Part shown: positions 36,488 through 45,558 of the stretch, piece by piece | Layout: every line of letters begins with the position of its first letter | Position numbering within the stretch: position 1 is the first letter of the stretch | Source: Floridanema evergladense | GTDB taxonomy: Bacteria > Cyanobacteriota > Cyanobacteriia > Cyanobacteriales > Aerosakkonemataceae | DNA: 64,000 nt | NCBI RefSeq assembly: GCF_041929205.1 | Contig: NZ_JBHFNT010000288.1 | Direction: 5' to 3' (one strand) | Notes under the pieces: generated by a model | Seen by the model: the letters and a program-made list of their open reading frames with translations, nothing else | Databases searched by the model: none | Told to the model about the DNA's origin: nothing | Program-made: the position numbers and the translations under genes

Positions 36488-39268
36488 ATGTTAATCAAAT
36501 CGATCGATCGCTGGGTTAGCAAAGTTGGGGGAAAAGTTCCTTTAAGGACTGTGTTAATAGTTCCTTTTGTGTTGCAAATTTTAGGAACAGTGGGAGTAGT
36601 TGGATATCTTTCGTTTAGAAATGGTCAGCAAGCGGTCAACGATTTAGCTAATCAATTAATGAGTGAAATTGGCGATCGAGTTAAGCAAAATCTACAAGTT
36701 TATGTAGAAACTCCCCATTTAATTAATCAAAATAAGCTGGATATGATTAAAATGGGTTATTTAAATATGAGAGAAATGGAGGCTTGGGAAAAGTTTCTTT
36801 GGCATCAAGTGCAATTATATCCTTACATTAATTTTACTGCTGTTGCTAATGACAAAGGAGAGTATCGTTCTGGGGAAAGAATGTCTAATGGCGATCTGAT
36901 GATGAATGTGGCTGGAACGGCGGTTAATAATAATTTTATTTCATATCATACTAATGACTTGGGCGATCGCACTTCTGTAGCTGCAATGAGTAAGGGAAAT
37001 TTCGATCCCCGCACTTGGTTTTGGTATCAAAATGCAGTCAAAGTAGGGAAACCAACATGGAGTGATGTTTTTATTTCAATTTTAGAACCAACTTTACTAA
37101 TTAGTGGTACTGAACCCGTTTATAATCCTCAAGGAAATCAATTACAAGGAGTAATACATACTGCTTTACGTTTAGATTTTATTGGAAAGTTTCTTAATAG
37201 TTTAAAAATTGGTAAAACTGGACAAGCATTTATCATCGAAAGAAATGGCACACTTTTAGCGACTTCTACAGAAGAAAAACCCTTTCGTATTAAACCAGAC
37301 AAGGCTAGAGAATTAATTAAAGCCGAAGATAGTAGTAACTTATTAACTAAAGCTACAACTCAATATTTGTTCAAAAATTTTCAAAAATTAAATCAAATTA
37401 AATCACCTCAACAGGTAAAATTTCCAATCAATAGTAAGCAGCAATTTGTGAAACTTCTGCCATTTCAAGATGGTAAAGGTTTAGATTGGTTGATTGTGGT
37501 GGTAGTTCCAGAAGCAGATTTTATGGAACAAATTAATGCTAATAACCGCATAACCATGCTTTTATGTTTAGCAGCTTTAATATTAACTATAATTACTGGT
37601 ATTTTAACTGCTCGTTGGGTGACTCAGCCAATTTTGCGGTTAAATACAGCGGCTAAAGATATTGCTAAAGGTGATTGGGAAAAAACTATAGAAGTAAAAC
37701 GTTCTGATGAATTAGGAGAATTAGCTAAATCTTTTAATTCAATGGCTGAACAACTACAAGAATCATTTACAAGTTTAGAAAAACGAGTTGCAGAACGGAC
37801 AGAGGAATTAGTTAAAGCTAAGGAAGCGGCTGAAGTTGCTAATCAAGCAAAGAGTACGTTTCTTGCTAATATGAGTCATGAGTTAAGAACGCCTTTGAAT
37901 GCAATTTTAGGATTTTCTCAAATTATCGATCGCCAGAAAAGTTTGACCCCAGAACAAAAAGAAAACCTTGGTATTATTATGCGGAGTGGAGAACATTTAT
38001 TAACTCTAATTAATAATGTTTTGGATTTATCTAAAATTGAAGCTGGACGAGTAACTTTAAACCAAAAAAGCTTCGATCTTTATCGTCTGCTTAACGATGT
38101 AGAAGAGATGTTTCAACTGCGAGCAGACAATAAAAAATTAAATTTACTGTTAGAAATATATTCAAATGTACCCCAGTATATTCATAGCGATGAAATCAAG
38201 TTACGCCAAATTTTAATTAACCTCTTGAGTAATGCAATTAAATTCACTCAAGAGGGTGGTGTATCAGTCAGAGTATCATTAGATAATCCTAATTGGCAAA
38301 CTATTGAACCAAAAGAAACAACCAATGATGAAAAGCAAAAAGTCAAAATTTACTTTGAAGTTGAGGATACTGGATCTGGTATTGCACTGGAGGAATTAGA
38401 AAATTTATTTTCGGCTTTTGTCCAAACTAAAGCAGGAAAAGATTCCCAAGAAGGGACAGGGTTAGGCTTAGTTATTAGCCAACAATTTGTGCAATTAATG
38501 GGTGGCGAAATGAGCGTTAACTCGCTAGTTGGTAAGGGGACAATTTTTAAATTTTATATCCAGGCTCAAATTGCCGATCGTGCGGAAATTTCTACGCAAA
38601 AACCTACTCGCCAAGTCATTGGTTTAGAAGCAAATCAACCCAATTATCGCATTTTAATTGTTGATGATAAAGAGTTAAATCGGCAACTTTTAGTGAAATT
38701 ATTAAAACCCTTGGGTTTTGCATTGCGGGAAGCTTGTAATGGGGAAGAAGCGATCGCAATTTGGGAAAAATGGCAACCGCATTTAATTTGGATGGATATG
38801 CGAATGCCAATTATGGATGGCTACACTGCTACCAAGCATATTAAAGCAACTACAAAAGGTCAATCCACCGCTATTATTGCTCTAACTGCTAGCGTTTTTG
38901 AAGAGGAAAGAACAATTGTTTTATCAGTAGGTTGCGATGATTTTTTGCGTAAACCATTTCGAGAGTCAGAAATTTTTGAACTCATGAATAAGCATATTGG
39001 AGTACGCTATATTTATGAGAATCAAAGCGATGATTCGCAGCCATTATCACAGGTGAATAACTCTGTATTGGCTGAAACTGATTTGCAAAACATACCCGCT
39101 CAATTACTAGCAAATTTAAAACAAGCAATAATCAATATTGATGTAGAATTGACTCAATCAATAATTACAGAAATTTCTCAGTATAATCCTGATGTAGCCA
39201 AATTAATGAAGAATTATATAGATAATTTCAATTATGAAAAAATCTTGCATTTAATAGCAGTAGGTTAA
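36488..39268 (+). CDS. Membrane hybrid histidine kinase (CACHE-HAMP-HK-REC)
   Basis: The first gene of an eight-gene signalling operon. A membrane segment (~20-43) and another (~355-377) enclose a large extracytoplasmic dCACHE-like sensor with WFWYQNAVKVGKPTWSD. HAMP (~378-430), a coiled coil, HisKA (SHELRTPLNAILGFSQI, His ~464), HATPase (NLLSNAIKF, DTGSG, GTGLGLVIS) and a C-terminal receiver follow (~715-835, phospho-Asp in LIWMDMRMPIMDG). The last ~60 residues form a helical tail shared by the other hybrid kinases here. All catalytic residues appear intact. What the CACHE domain binds is unknown. The 248-base upstream gap should contain the operon promoter. Confidence 0.94.
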   Translation: MLIKSIDRWVSKVGGKVPLRTVLIVPFVLQILGTVGVVGYLSFRNGQQAVNDLANQLMSEIGDRVKQNLQVYVETPHLINQNKLDMIKMGYLNMREMEAWEKFLWHQVQLYPYINFTAVANDKGEYRSGERMSNGDLMMNVAGTAVNNNFISYHTNDLGDRTSVAAMSKGNFDPRTWFWYQNAVKVGKPTWSDVFISILEPTLLISGTEPVYNPQGNQLQGVIHTALRLDFIGKFLNSLKIGKTGQAFIIERNGTLLATSTEEKPFRIKPDKARELIKAEDSSNLLTKATTQYLFKNFQKLNQIKSPQQVKFPINSKQQFVKLLPFQDGKGLDWLIVVVVPEADFMEQINANNRITMLLCLAALILTIITGILTARWVTQPILRLNTAAKDIAKGDWEKTIEVKRSDELGELAKSFNSMAEQLQESFTSLEKRVAERTEELVKAKEAAEVANQAKSTFLANMSHELRTPLNAILGFSQIIDRQKSLTPEQKENLGIIMRSGEHLLTLINNVLDLSKIEAGRVTLNQKSFDLYRLLNDVEEMFQLRADNKKLNLLLEIYSNVPQYIHSDEIKLRQILINLLSNAIKFTQEGGVSVRVSLDNPNWQTIEPKETTNDEKQKVKIYFEVEDTGSGIALEELENLFSAFVQTKAGKDSQEGTGLGLVISQQFVQLMGGEMSVNSLVGKGTIFKFYIQAQIADRAEISTQKPTRQVIGLEANQPNYRILIVDDKELNRQLLVKLLKPLGFALREACNGEEAIAIWEKWQPHLIWMDMRMPIMDGYTATKHIKATTKGQSTAIIALTASVFEEERTIVLSVGCDDFLRKPFRESEIFELMNKHIGVRYIYENQSDDSQPLSQVNNSVLAETDLQNIPAQLLANLKQAIINIDVELTQSIITEISQYNPDVAKLMKNYIDNFNYEKILHLIAVG

Positions 39269-39287
39269 AGAGGAATAATAAGTAGCA

Positions 39288-40736
39288 ATGAATAAGAATT
39301 CAAAAACAAATTATAAAGCTAACATTTTAGTTGTTGATGATACTCCAGATAATTTGCGCCTTTTAGTAGGAATGCTAACAGAAAATGGCTATAAAGTTCG
39401 TCCGGTTATGGATGGTGAACTAGCATTAACGGGTGCTAAAGCTATGCTACCAGACTTAATTTTACTGGATATTAATATGCCGACGATGAATGGCTATGAA
39501 GTGTGTAAAAAATTAAAAGAAAGTGAATTAACAAGAGAAGTTCCGGTAATTTTTCTTAGTGCTTTAGATGAAGCGTTAGATAAAGTAAAAGCTTTTCAAG
39601 TTGGCGGGATAGATTATGTTACTAAACCGTTTCAAGTAGAAGAAATTTTGGCGCGAGTGGAGACGCATTTAGCAATTCGTCAATTACAAAAGAATCTTAC
39701 TACTAAAAATCAGGAGTTAGAACTAACTGTTCAACAGCTACAAAATACTCAAGAACAGTTAATTCAATCCGAAAAAATGGCAGCTTTGGGACAACTTGTG
39801 GCGGGAATAGCACATGAAATTAATACTCCTTTGGGTGCAATTCGTTCCTCAGTAGAAAATATTGCTGATTTTTTGAAAGAGAACTTGTTACAATTCCCCG
39901 ATTTTTTTCACTCTTTATCGCCAGAACATCAGCAATATTTTCTAGATATATTACAAAGATCGAGCGAACAAACAACTAGTTTATCTAGTAAAGAAAAACG
40001 CCAGTTTAAAAAAGTTTTGATCCAAGAATTAGAAACAGAAGAGATTAGCAATGCTGATACTATTGCTGATACTTTAGTTGATTTGGGAATTTACGATCGC
40101 ATTTCAGCCTTCATTCCTCTACTTAAAAGTGAAAATGGTTCGCTGATATTAGAAAAAGCTTACCAAGTTGCGAGTATTCAAAAAAGCACGGACACTATTA
40201 AAACAGCGACAGAAAAGGCGGCGAAAGTTGTATTTGCTTTAAAAAATTATGCTCGTTACGATCATTCTGGGGAAAAAGTGCGATCGCAAATTACCGAAGG
40301 TATAGAGACAGTTTTAACTCTCTACAATAACCAGCTAAAACATGGCATAGAGGTTACTAGAGATTATCAAGCAAATTTACCATCCTTGTTATGTTATCCC
40401 GACGAATTAAACCAAGTTTGGACAAATTTAATTCATAATGCAATTCAAGCAATGGACTACAAAGGTCATCTAAGTGTTAGCGTTACTCATCAAAGTGATA
40501 GCTTGGTAGTCAGTATAACAGACGATGGTAAAGGAATTCCTCCCGAAGTAATGCCAAGGATATTTGAACCATTTTTTACCACTAAACCTCCAGGAGAAGG
40601 TAGCGGTTTAGGATTGGATATTGTCAAAAAAATAATTCAAAAACATAATGGTAAAATTTGTGTAGAAAGTATCCCTGGAAAAACTACTTTTACTGTAGCT
40701 TTACCATTTGATTCCAACCATAAAACCAACTCTTAG
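39288..40736 (+). CDS. REC-histidine kinase
   Basis: An N-terminal receiver (~13-130; ILVVDDTPDNLRLL, phospho-Asp in LILLDINMPTMNG, Lys in YVTKPFQ) is joined by a coiled coil to a kinase of the type found in the 13-18 kb island (H box KMAALGQLVAGIAHEINTPLGAI, N box NLIHNAIQAM, G boxes DDGKGIP and GSGLGLDIV). Such receiver-first kinases usually receive phosphate from another kinase and change output accordingly. It begins 19 bases after the hybrid kinase. An insertion of ~100 residues lies between the H box and the second kinase helix (~200-300). Confidence 0.94.
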   Translation: MNKNSKTNYKANILVVDDTPDNLRLLVGMLTENGYKVRPVMDGELALTGAKAMLPDLILLDINMPTMNGYEVCKKLKESELTREVPVIFLSALDEALDKVKAFQVGGIDYVTKPFQVEEILARVETHLAIRQLQKNLTTKNQELELTVQQLQNTQEQLIQSEKMAALGQLVAGIAHEINTPLGAIRSSVENIADFLKENLLQFPDFFHSLSPEHQQYFLDILQRSSEQTTSLSSKEKRQFKKVLIQELETEEISNADTIADTLVDLGIYDRISAFIPLLKSENGSLILEKAYQVASIQKSTDTIKTATEKAAKVVFALKNYARYDHSGEKVRSQITEGIETVLTLYNNQLKHGIEVTRDYQANLPSLLCYPDELNQVWTNLIHNAIQAMDYKGHLSVSVTHQSDSLVVSITDDGKGIPPEVMPRIFEPFFTTKPPGEGSGLGLDIVKKIIQKHNGKICVESIPGKTTFTVALPFDSNHKTNS

Positions 40737-40754
40737 TAAAAGGAGTAAAGAGCA

Positions 40755-41183
40755 ATGTCCAAGCCAGCAATTTTGTGTGTTGATGATGAAGTAGTAGTAT
40801 TAAACAGCTTAAAAATTCAGCTTAAAAAAGAATTTGGTGATGCCTACATTTATGAAGTAGCTGAAAGTGCTGACGAAGCCTTAGAAATTATCGAAGAAAT
40901 GCAATTAGAAAAAACCGATATTTTAGTAATTGTTTCTGATTGGTTGATGCCTGGTATTAAAGGCGATGAATTCTTGATTCGGGTGCATGAGAAATATCCC
41001 AACATCATCAAAGTTATGCTGACTGGACAAGCTGATGAAACAGCAATTCAACGCGCCAAACAAAAAGCAGCATTACACAATTGTTTATACAAACCCTGGA
41101 ATAGCCAAGAATTAATTGCCACAATTAGGTCTGGTTTAGCAAAGTTGTCACTACAAAACTATTTAGATAACTTTAAATCATAA
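40755..41183 (+). CDS. Single-domain response regulator
   Basis: A receiver alone, 142 residues: CVDDEVVVLNSLK, phospho-Asp in IVSDWLMPGIKGDE, Thr in VMLTGQAD and Lys in LYKPWN. The KPW ending groups it with the receiver at the start of the next gene rather than with the KPF receivers of the other operon members. With no output domain it could act as a phosphate shuttle or sink between kinases. It starts 18 bases after the preceding stop. Confidence 0.93.
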   Translation: MSKPAILCVDDEVVVLNSLKIQLKKEFGDAYIYEVAESADEALEIIEEMQLEKTDILVIVSDWLMPGIKGDEFLIRVHEKYPNIIKVMLTGQADETAIQRAKQKAALHNCLYKPWNSQELIATIRSGLAKLSLQNYLDNFKS

Positions 41184-41215
41184 GGAAAAAATCAAGTTTA
41201 TAAATGAGGAAAAAT

Positions 41216-43552
41216 ATGAAAAAACCGATCGTCCTGTGTGTTGATGATGAAACTACAATTTTAGATAGTCTGAAAATAGAAATCAAAGCAATATTAGGCA
41301 ATGATTATTTAATAGAAACTGCTGAATGTGGTGCTGATGCTTTAGATTTAATTGAAGAATTATTAGCAGATAATCATCAAATAGCTTTGGTTATTTGTGA
41401 TTATGTTATGCCCGATCTGAAAGGGGATGAATTATTAAAGTTAATTCATCAAATTACTCCTAAAACTTTGAAGATAATGCTCACAGGTCAAGCAGATCTA
41501 GAAGCAGTAGGAAATGCGATTAAATATGCCAGATTGTATCGCTATATGTCTAAACCTTGGCAAATAGAAGACCTAAAATTAACTGTTAAAGAAGCGGTAC
41601 ATAGCTATTTTTTAGAACAACAGCTGGCAGAGCAAAATGCTCAACTCCAGCAGATGAATCAGAAATTAGAAAGTATTGTGGAAGAACGAACAATAGCATT
41701 GCGCCTTTCTGAGGAAAAGTTTGCTAAAGCTTTTCGTTCCTCTCCAAATCCAATTACTATTACTAGGCTGAGTGATGGTTGCCATATTGAAGTAAATGAT
41801 GCTTTTTGCCAAATGATTGGTTACAGCAACAAAGAGATTATAGGGAGTACCGCGATCGACTTAAATTTATGGGTGAATTTATCCGATCGCGCTCGCTTAT
41901 TTAAGTTGTTAACCGAAAACAGCAGAATTCACAACTTCGAGTTTGATTTTCGGAATAAGAATGGCGATATTAAAACTGCATTACTAGCAGCAGAAATCAT
42001 CGAAATAAGTGAGGAAACTTGCGTAATTTCTGTTAGTCAAGATATTACCGATCGCAAACAAGCAGAATTAGCATTGCAACAAGCAAAAGAAGCAGCTGAT
42101 AAAGCTAACCGTGCTAAAAGTGAATTTCTTTCTAATATGAGTCACGAACTGCGAACTCCACTTAACGCTATCTTAGGTTTCACACAACTATTAATACGCG
42201 ATTTATCTTTAAAACCACAGCAACAAGAACAATTAGGAATTATTAACCGCAGTGGAGAACATTTACTGCAACTAATTAATAACATTTTACAAATGTCTAA
42301 AATTGAAGTCGGACGGGTAACAGTAGATAAAAATACTTTCGCTCTCTATTACTTGTTAAAAAGCTTAAATGAAATGTTGGAATTACAAGCTAAAAAGAAA
42401 AATTTACAATTAATCTTCGATCTCGATCCGAACTTGCCTCAATACATAGAAACGGATGAAAGTAAATTACGACAAGTATTAATTAACCTTTTGGGAAACG
42501 CCATTAAATTTACAACGGAAGGTGGCGTAACTTTGCGGGTAAAATTAGCAGATAAAACTGAAAGTAAGGCAATTGAAAATTCATTAAATTATTTGTTATT
42601 TGAAGTTGAAGATACAGGAGCCGGAATTTCTTCTCAAGAAATCGATAATTTATTTAAACCATTTATGCAAACTGAAACTGGTCGGCGATCGCAAGAAGGA
42701 ACTGGTTTAGGTTTACCAATCAGCCGCCAATTTATTCAACTAATGGGAGGAGATATTACTGTCAGCAGCACTTTGGGTGAAGGTACTATTTTTAAATTTA
42801 ATATTGCTATTAATATTGTCGATCGAATGGAATTAAAAACCACTCAAAAAAACCGCCGAGTAGTTGCTTTAGAACCAGGACAAAGTGAGTATCGTATCCT
42901 GGTAGTTGACGATCGCCTAGAAAGTCGTCTTTTATTAGTCAAACTATTAGCATCACTCGGTTTTGCCGTGCAGGAAGCAGAAAATGGTCAGCAAGCAGTA
43001 GAATTATGGTCAAGTTGGGAACCGCACTTAATTTGGATGGATATGAGAATGCCTGTAATGGATGGTTATGAAGCGACTAAATACATTAAAAGCCATTTAA
43101 AAGGTCAAGCAACTGTGATAATTGCTTTAACAGCCAGTGCTTTTGAAGAAGAACGTTCTGTTATTCTATCAGTAGGCTGCGATGATTTCGTCGCTAAACC
43201 ATTTCGCGAACAGGTAATTTTAGAAAAAATGGCTCAATATTTAGGAGTACGTTATATTTATGAACAACAAATTTCATCATTAACTAATGAAAAACTAGCT
43301 TTTGGAGCAGAAACTGTAAGTGGAAGTTCGGATTCATCCAGTAATCTTGAGTCTATCTGTTTACAAGTAATGCCTTCAGAATGGATTGATGAACTATACC
43401 AGGCAGCTGATGCTGTAGATAATGAAAAAATTTTTCTATTATTGCAGCAAATGCCGCCAAAATATGCTCATATTAGTCGATCGATTGCTGAATTAGCTCA
43501 TAATTTCCGTTGTGATAAAATTATCGATTTAATCGAGAACCAAGCAAATTAA
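41216..43552 (+). CDS. Hybrid histidine kinase REC-PAS-HK-REC
   Basis: Domain order is a KPW-type receiver (~8-130; phospho-Asp in VICDYVMPDLKGDE), a coiled coil, PAS (~170-285), HisKA (SHELRTPLNAILGFTQL), HATPase (NLLGNAIKF, DTGAG, GTGLGLPIS), a second receiver (phospho-Asp in LIWMDMRMPVMDG) and the shared helical tail (MPSEWIDELYQAADAVD). The start is set at ATG 41216 because AGGA lies five bases upstream; the ATG at 41204 overlaps this ribosome binding site. It is soluble, without membrane segments. The PAS domain lacks an obvious cofactor signature. Confidence 0.93.
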   Translation: MKKPIVLCVDDETTILDSLKIEIKAILGNDYLIETAECGADALDLIEELLADNHQIALVICDYVMPDLKGDELLKLIHQITPKTLKIMLTGQADLEAVGNAIKYARLYRYMSKPWQIEDLKLTVKEAVHSYFLEQQLAEQNAQLQQMNQKLESIVEERTIALRLSEEKFAKAFRSSPNPITITRLSDGCHIEVNDAFCQMIGYSNKEIIGSTAIDLNLWVNLSDRARLFKLLTENSRIHNFEFDFRNKNGDIKTALLAAEIIEISEETCVISVSQDITDRKQAELALQQAKEAADKANRAKSEFLSNMSHELRTPLNAILGFTQLLIRDLSLKPQQQEQLGIINRSGEHLLQLINNILQMSKIEVGRVTVDKNTFALYYLLKSLNEMLELQAKKKNLQLIFDLDPNLPQYIETDESKLRQVLINLLGNAIKFTTEGGVTLRVKLADKTESKAIENSLNYLLFEVEDTGAGISSQEIDNLFKPFMQTETGRRSQEGTGLGLPISRQFIQLMGGDITVSSTLGEGTIFKFNIAINIVDRMELKTTQKNRRVVALEPGQSEYRILVVDDRLESRLLLVKLLASLGFAVQEAENGQQAVELWSSWEPHLIWMDMRMPVMDGYEATKYIKSHLKGQATVIIALTASAFEEERSVILSVGCDDFVAKPFREQVILEKMAQYLGVRYIYEQQISSLTNEKLAFGAETVSGSSDSSSNLESICLQVMPSEWIDELYQAADAVDNEKIFLLLQQMPPKYAHISRSIAELAHNFRCDKIIDLIENQAN

Positions 43553-43581
43553 TTATTGAATTCAACAACAAATTGTAAATA

Positions 43582-45555
43582 ATGGATAATAGCGTAGGTC
43601 ATAAAGGAAATATTTTAATAGTTGACGATACGCCAGAAAACTTACAGGTTCTCTCGGCAACTTTAACCGATTCTGGCTATAAAGTCCGGGGAGTAATTAA
43701 TGGTAAAATGGCATTGAGAGCAGCGCGATCGGCTCAACCAGACTTAATTTTACTTGATATTAGAATGCCTGATATAAATGGATATCAAGTATGCGAACAA
43801 CTTAAAGCTGACTCTACAACTTTAGGAATTCCTGTTATTTTTATCAGTGCTTCTGATGAAGTGTTAGATAAAGTTAAAGCTTTTCAAGTTGGCGGCGTAG
43901 ATTATGTAACCAAGCCATTTCACGTAGAAGAAGTTTTAGCAAGAGTTGAACATCAACTAACAATTAAAAGATTGCAAAAACAACTAATTGCTCAAAATCA
44001 GCAATTACAAGAAGAAATAGTGGAACGCAAAAAAGCAGAAGAAGCAGCAGCGGCTGCTTCTAAAGCTAAAACTGAATTTCTTGCCAATATGAGTCATGAG
44101 TTGCGTACTCCTTTAAATGCAATTTTGGGTTTTACTCAGGTGATGATGCGCGACTCTATGCTAAGTAGCGATCAGGCAGAAAATCTGAGAATTATTAATC
44201 GTAGTGGCGAACATTTATTAGCATTGATTAATGATGTTTTGGAATTATCTAAAATAGAATCAGGAGCAGTTTCACTGGATGAAAGCAGCTTTGATTTTTA
44301 TCGGCTTTTAGATGGTTTGGAAGAAATGTTTCAAATTAAAGCTGAAAGAAAAAGATTAGAAATGAGGTTAATAGTACCACCGGAAGTCCCTCAATATATC
44401 AGAACTGATGAAAAGAAATTACGCAGCTGTTTGATTAATTTGCTCGGTAATGCTATTAAGTTTACCCAATATGGAAGTATTACTCTGCGGGTCAATGTCG
44501 CTAGTGAAAATAATTTTAGCTTACATAAGCAATCATGCAGGTTGGAGTTTGAAGTTGAAGATACTGGAGTGGGAATTGCACCAGAAGAAATAGATAGTTT
44601 ATTTGATGCCTTTGTGCAAACTGAATCAGGAAAAAAAAGTGCAGAAGGAACTGGTTTAGGGTTAACAATTACTCGCAAATTTGTGCAATTGTTAGGAGGA
44701 AATATAAGTGTTAGTAGTGTTTTAAGCAAAGGAACAGTTTTCAAATTTGATATTAAAATTTCCTTAGCAAAGGCTATGGAAATCACGCCACAACCAAGGC
44801 AGAGAGTAATTGGATTGGAGTCTAAACAAATAACCCATAGAATTTTAGTAGTTGATGATAATAGAGAGAACCGTTTATTGTTATTTAAGTTACTTCAACC
44901 GATCGGTTTTGAAGTCCAAGAAGCGGAAAATGGTCAACAAGCAATTAGCCTGTGGGAAAGTTGGCAACCGCACTTAATTTGGATGGATACAAGAATGCCT
45001 TTAATGGATGGTTTGCAGGCTACTAAATGTATTAGAAATTTGGAAAAGCAAAGGAAAAAAAATCAGCTACAACAGGAAATGAGCGGTCGCAAATTTTCCC
45101 TGTCTAACACTTCATTTTCTGTACCTCATACAATAATTATTGCTTTGACTGCTAGTGCTTTTGAAGAAAAACAAGAAGAATTTTTGGCTATTGGTTGTGA
45201 TGATTTTCTCCGCAAACCTTTTCAAGAAAAAGTAATTTTTGAAAAAATCGCTCATTACTTAGGAATTTTATATGTTTATGAAGATTTGCCACAAATAGAT
45301 AACATTTTTTATAGAAAGCGTTATTCTATTAGCCAAAAACCAGATTCATTCTTTTTACCCTTGCTGGCTAAAGTACCTCAAAATTGGGTAATTCAGTTGC
45401 ATCAAGCAGCTAGTGAACTAAATGAAGAGTTAATTTTTCAACTAATCGAGGAATTGCCAGCTGACTCTGCAACTCTTATTGATGCTTTGAGGGATTTGTT
45501 AAATGATTTTCGGCTTGACATAATAGTTCGTATAACAAAATCATTTTTAAAGTAG
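43582..45555 (+). CDS. Hybrid histidine kinase REC-HK-REC
   Basis: A receiver (~10-128; LILLDIRMPDING), a coiled coil, HisKA (SHELRTPLNAILGFTQV), HATPase (NLLGNAIKF, DTGVG, GTGLGLTIT), a second receiver (~420-565; LIWMDTRMPLMDG) and the shared C-terminal tail. The second receiver has a ~25-residue polar insertion (KQRKKNQLQQEMSGRKFSLS) after the phospho-Asp helix that the paralogues lack. There is no sensory domain at all, so the protein depends on phosphate input from another kinase. It starts 29 bases after the preceding gene. Confidence 0.93.
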   Translation: MDNSVGHKGNILIVDDTPENLQVLSATLTDSGYKVRGVINGKMALRAARSAQPDLILLDIRMPDINGYQVCEQLKADSTTLGIPVIFISASDEVLDKVKAFQVGGVDYVTKPFHVEEVLARVEHQLTIKRLQKQLIAQNQQLQEEIVERKKAEEAAAAASKAKTEFLANMSHELRTPLNAILGFTQVMMRDSMLSSDQAENLRIINRSGEHLLALINDVLELSKIESGAVSLDESSFDFYRLLDGLEEMFQIKAERKRLEMRLIVPPEVPQYIRTDEKKLRSCLINLLGNAIKFTQYGSITLRVNVASENNFSLHKQSCRLEFEVEDTGVGIAPEEIDSLFDAFVQTESGKKSAEGTGLGLTITRKFVQLLGGNISVSSVLSKGTVFKFDIKISLAKAMEITPQPRQRVIGLESKQITHRILVVDDNRENRLLLFKLLQPIGFEVQEAENGQQAISLWESWQPHLIWMDTRMPLMDGLQATKCIRNLEKQRKKNQLQQEMSGRKFSLSNTSFSVPHTIIIALTASAFEEKQEEFLAIGCDDFLRKPFQEKVIFEKIAHYLGILYVYEDLPQIDNIFYRKRYSISQKPDSFFLPLLAKVPQNWVIQLHQAASELNEELIFQLIEELPADSATLIDALRDLLNDFRLDIIVRITKSFLK

Positions 45556-45558
45556 TTT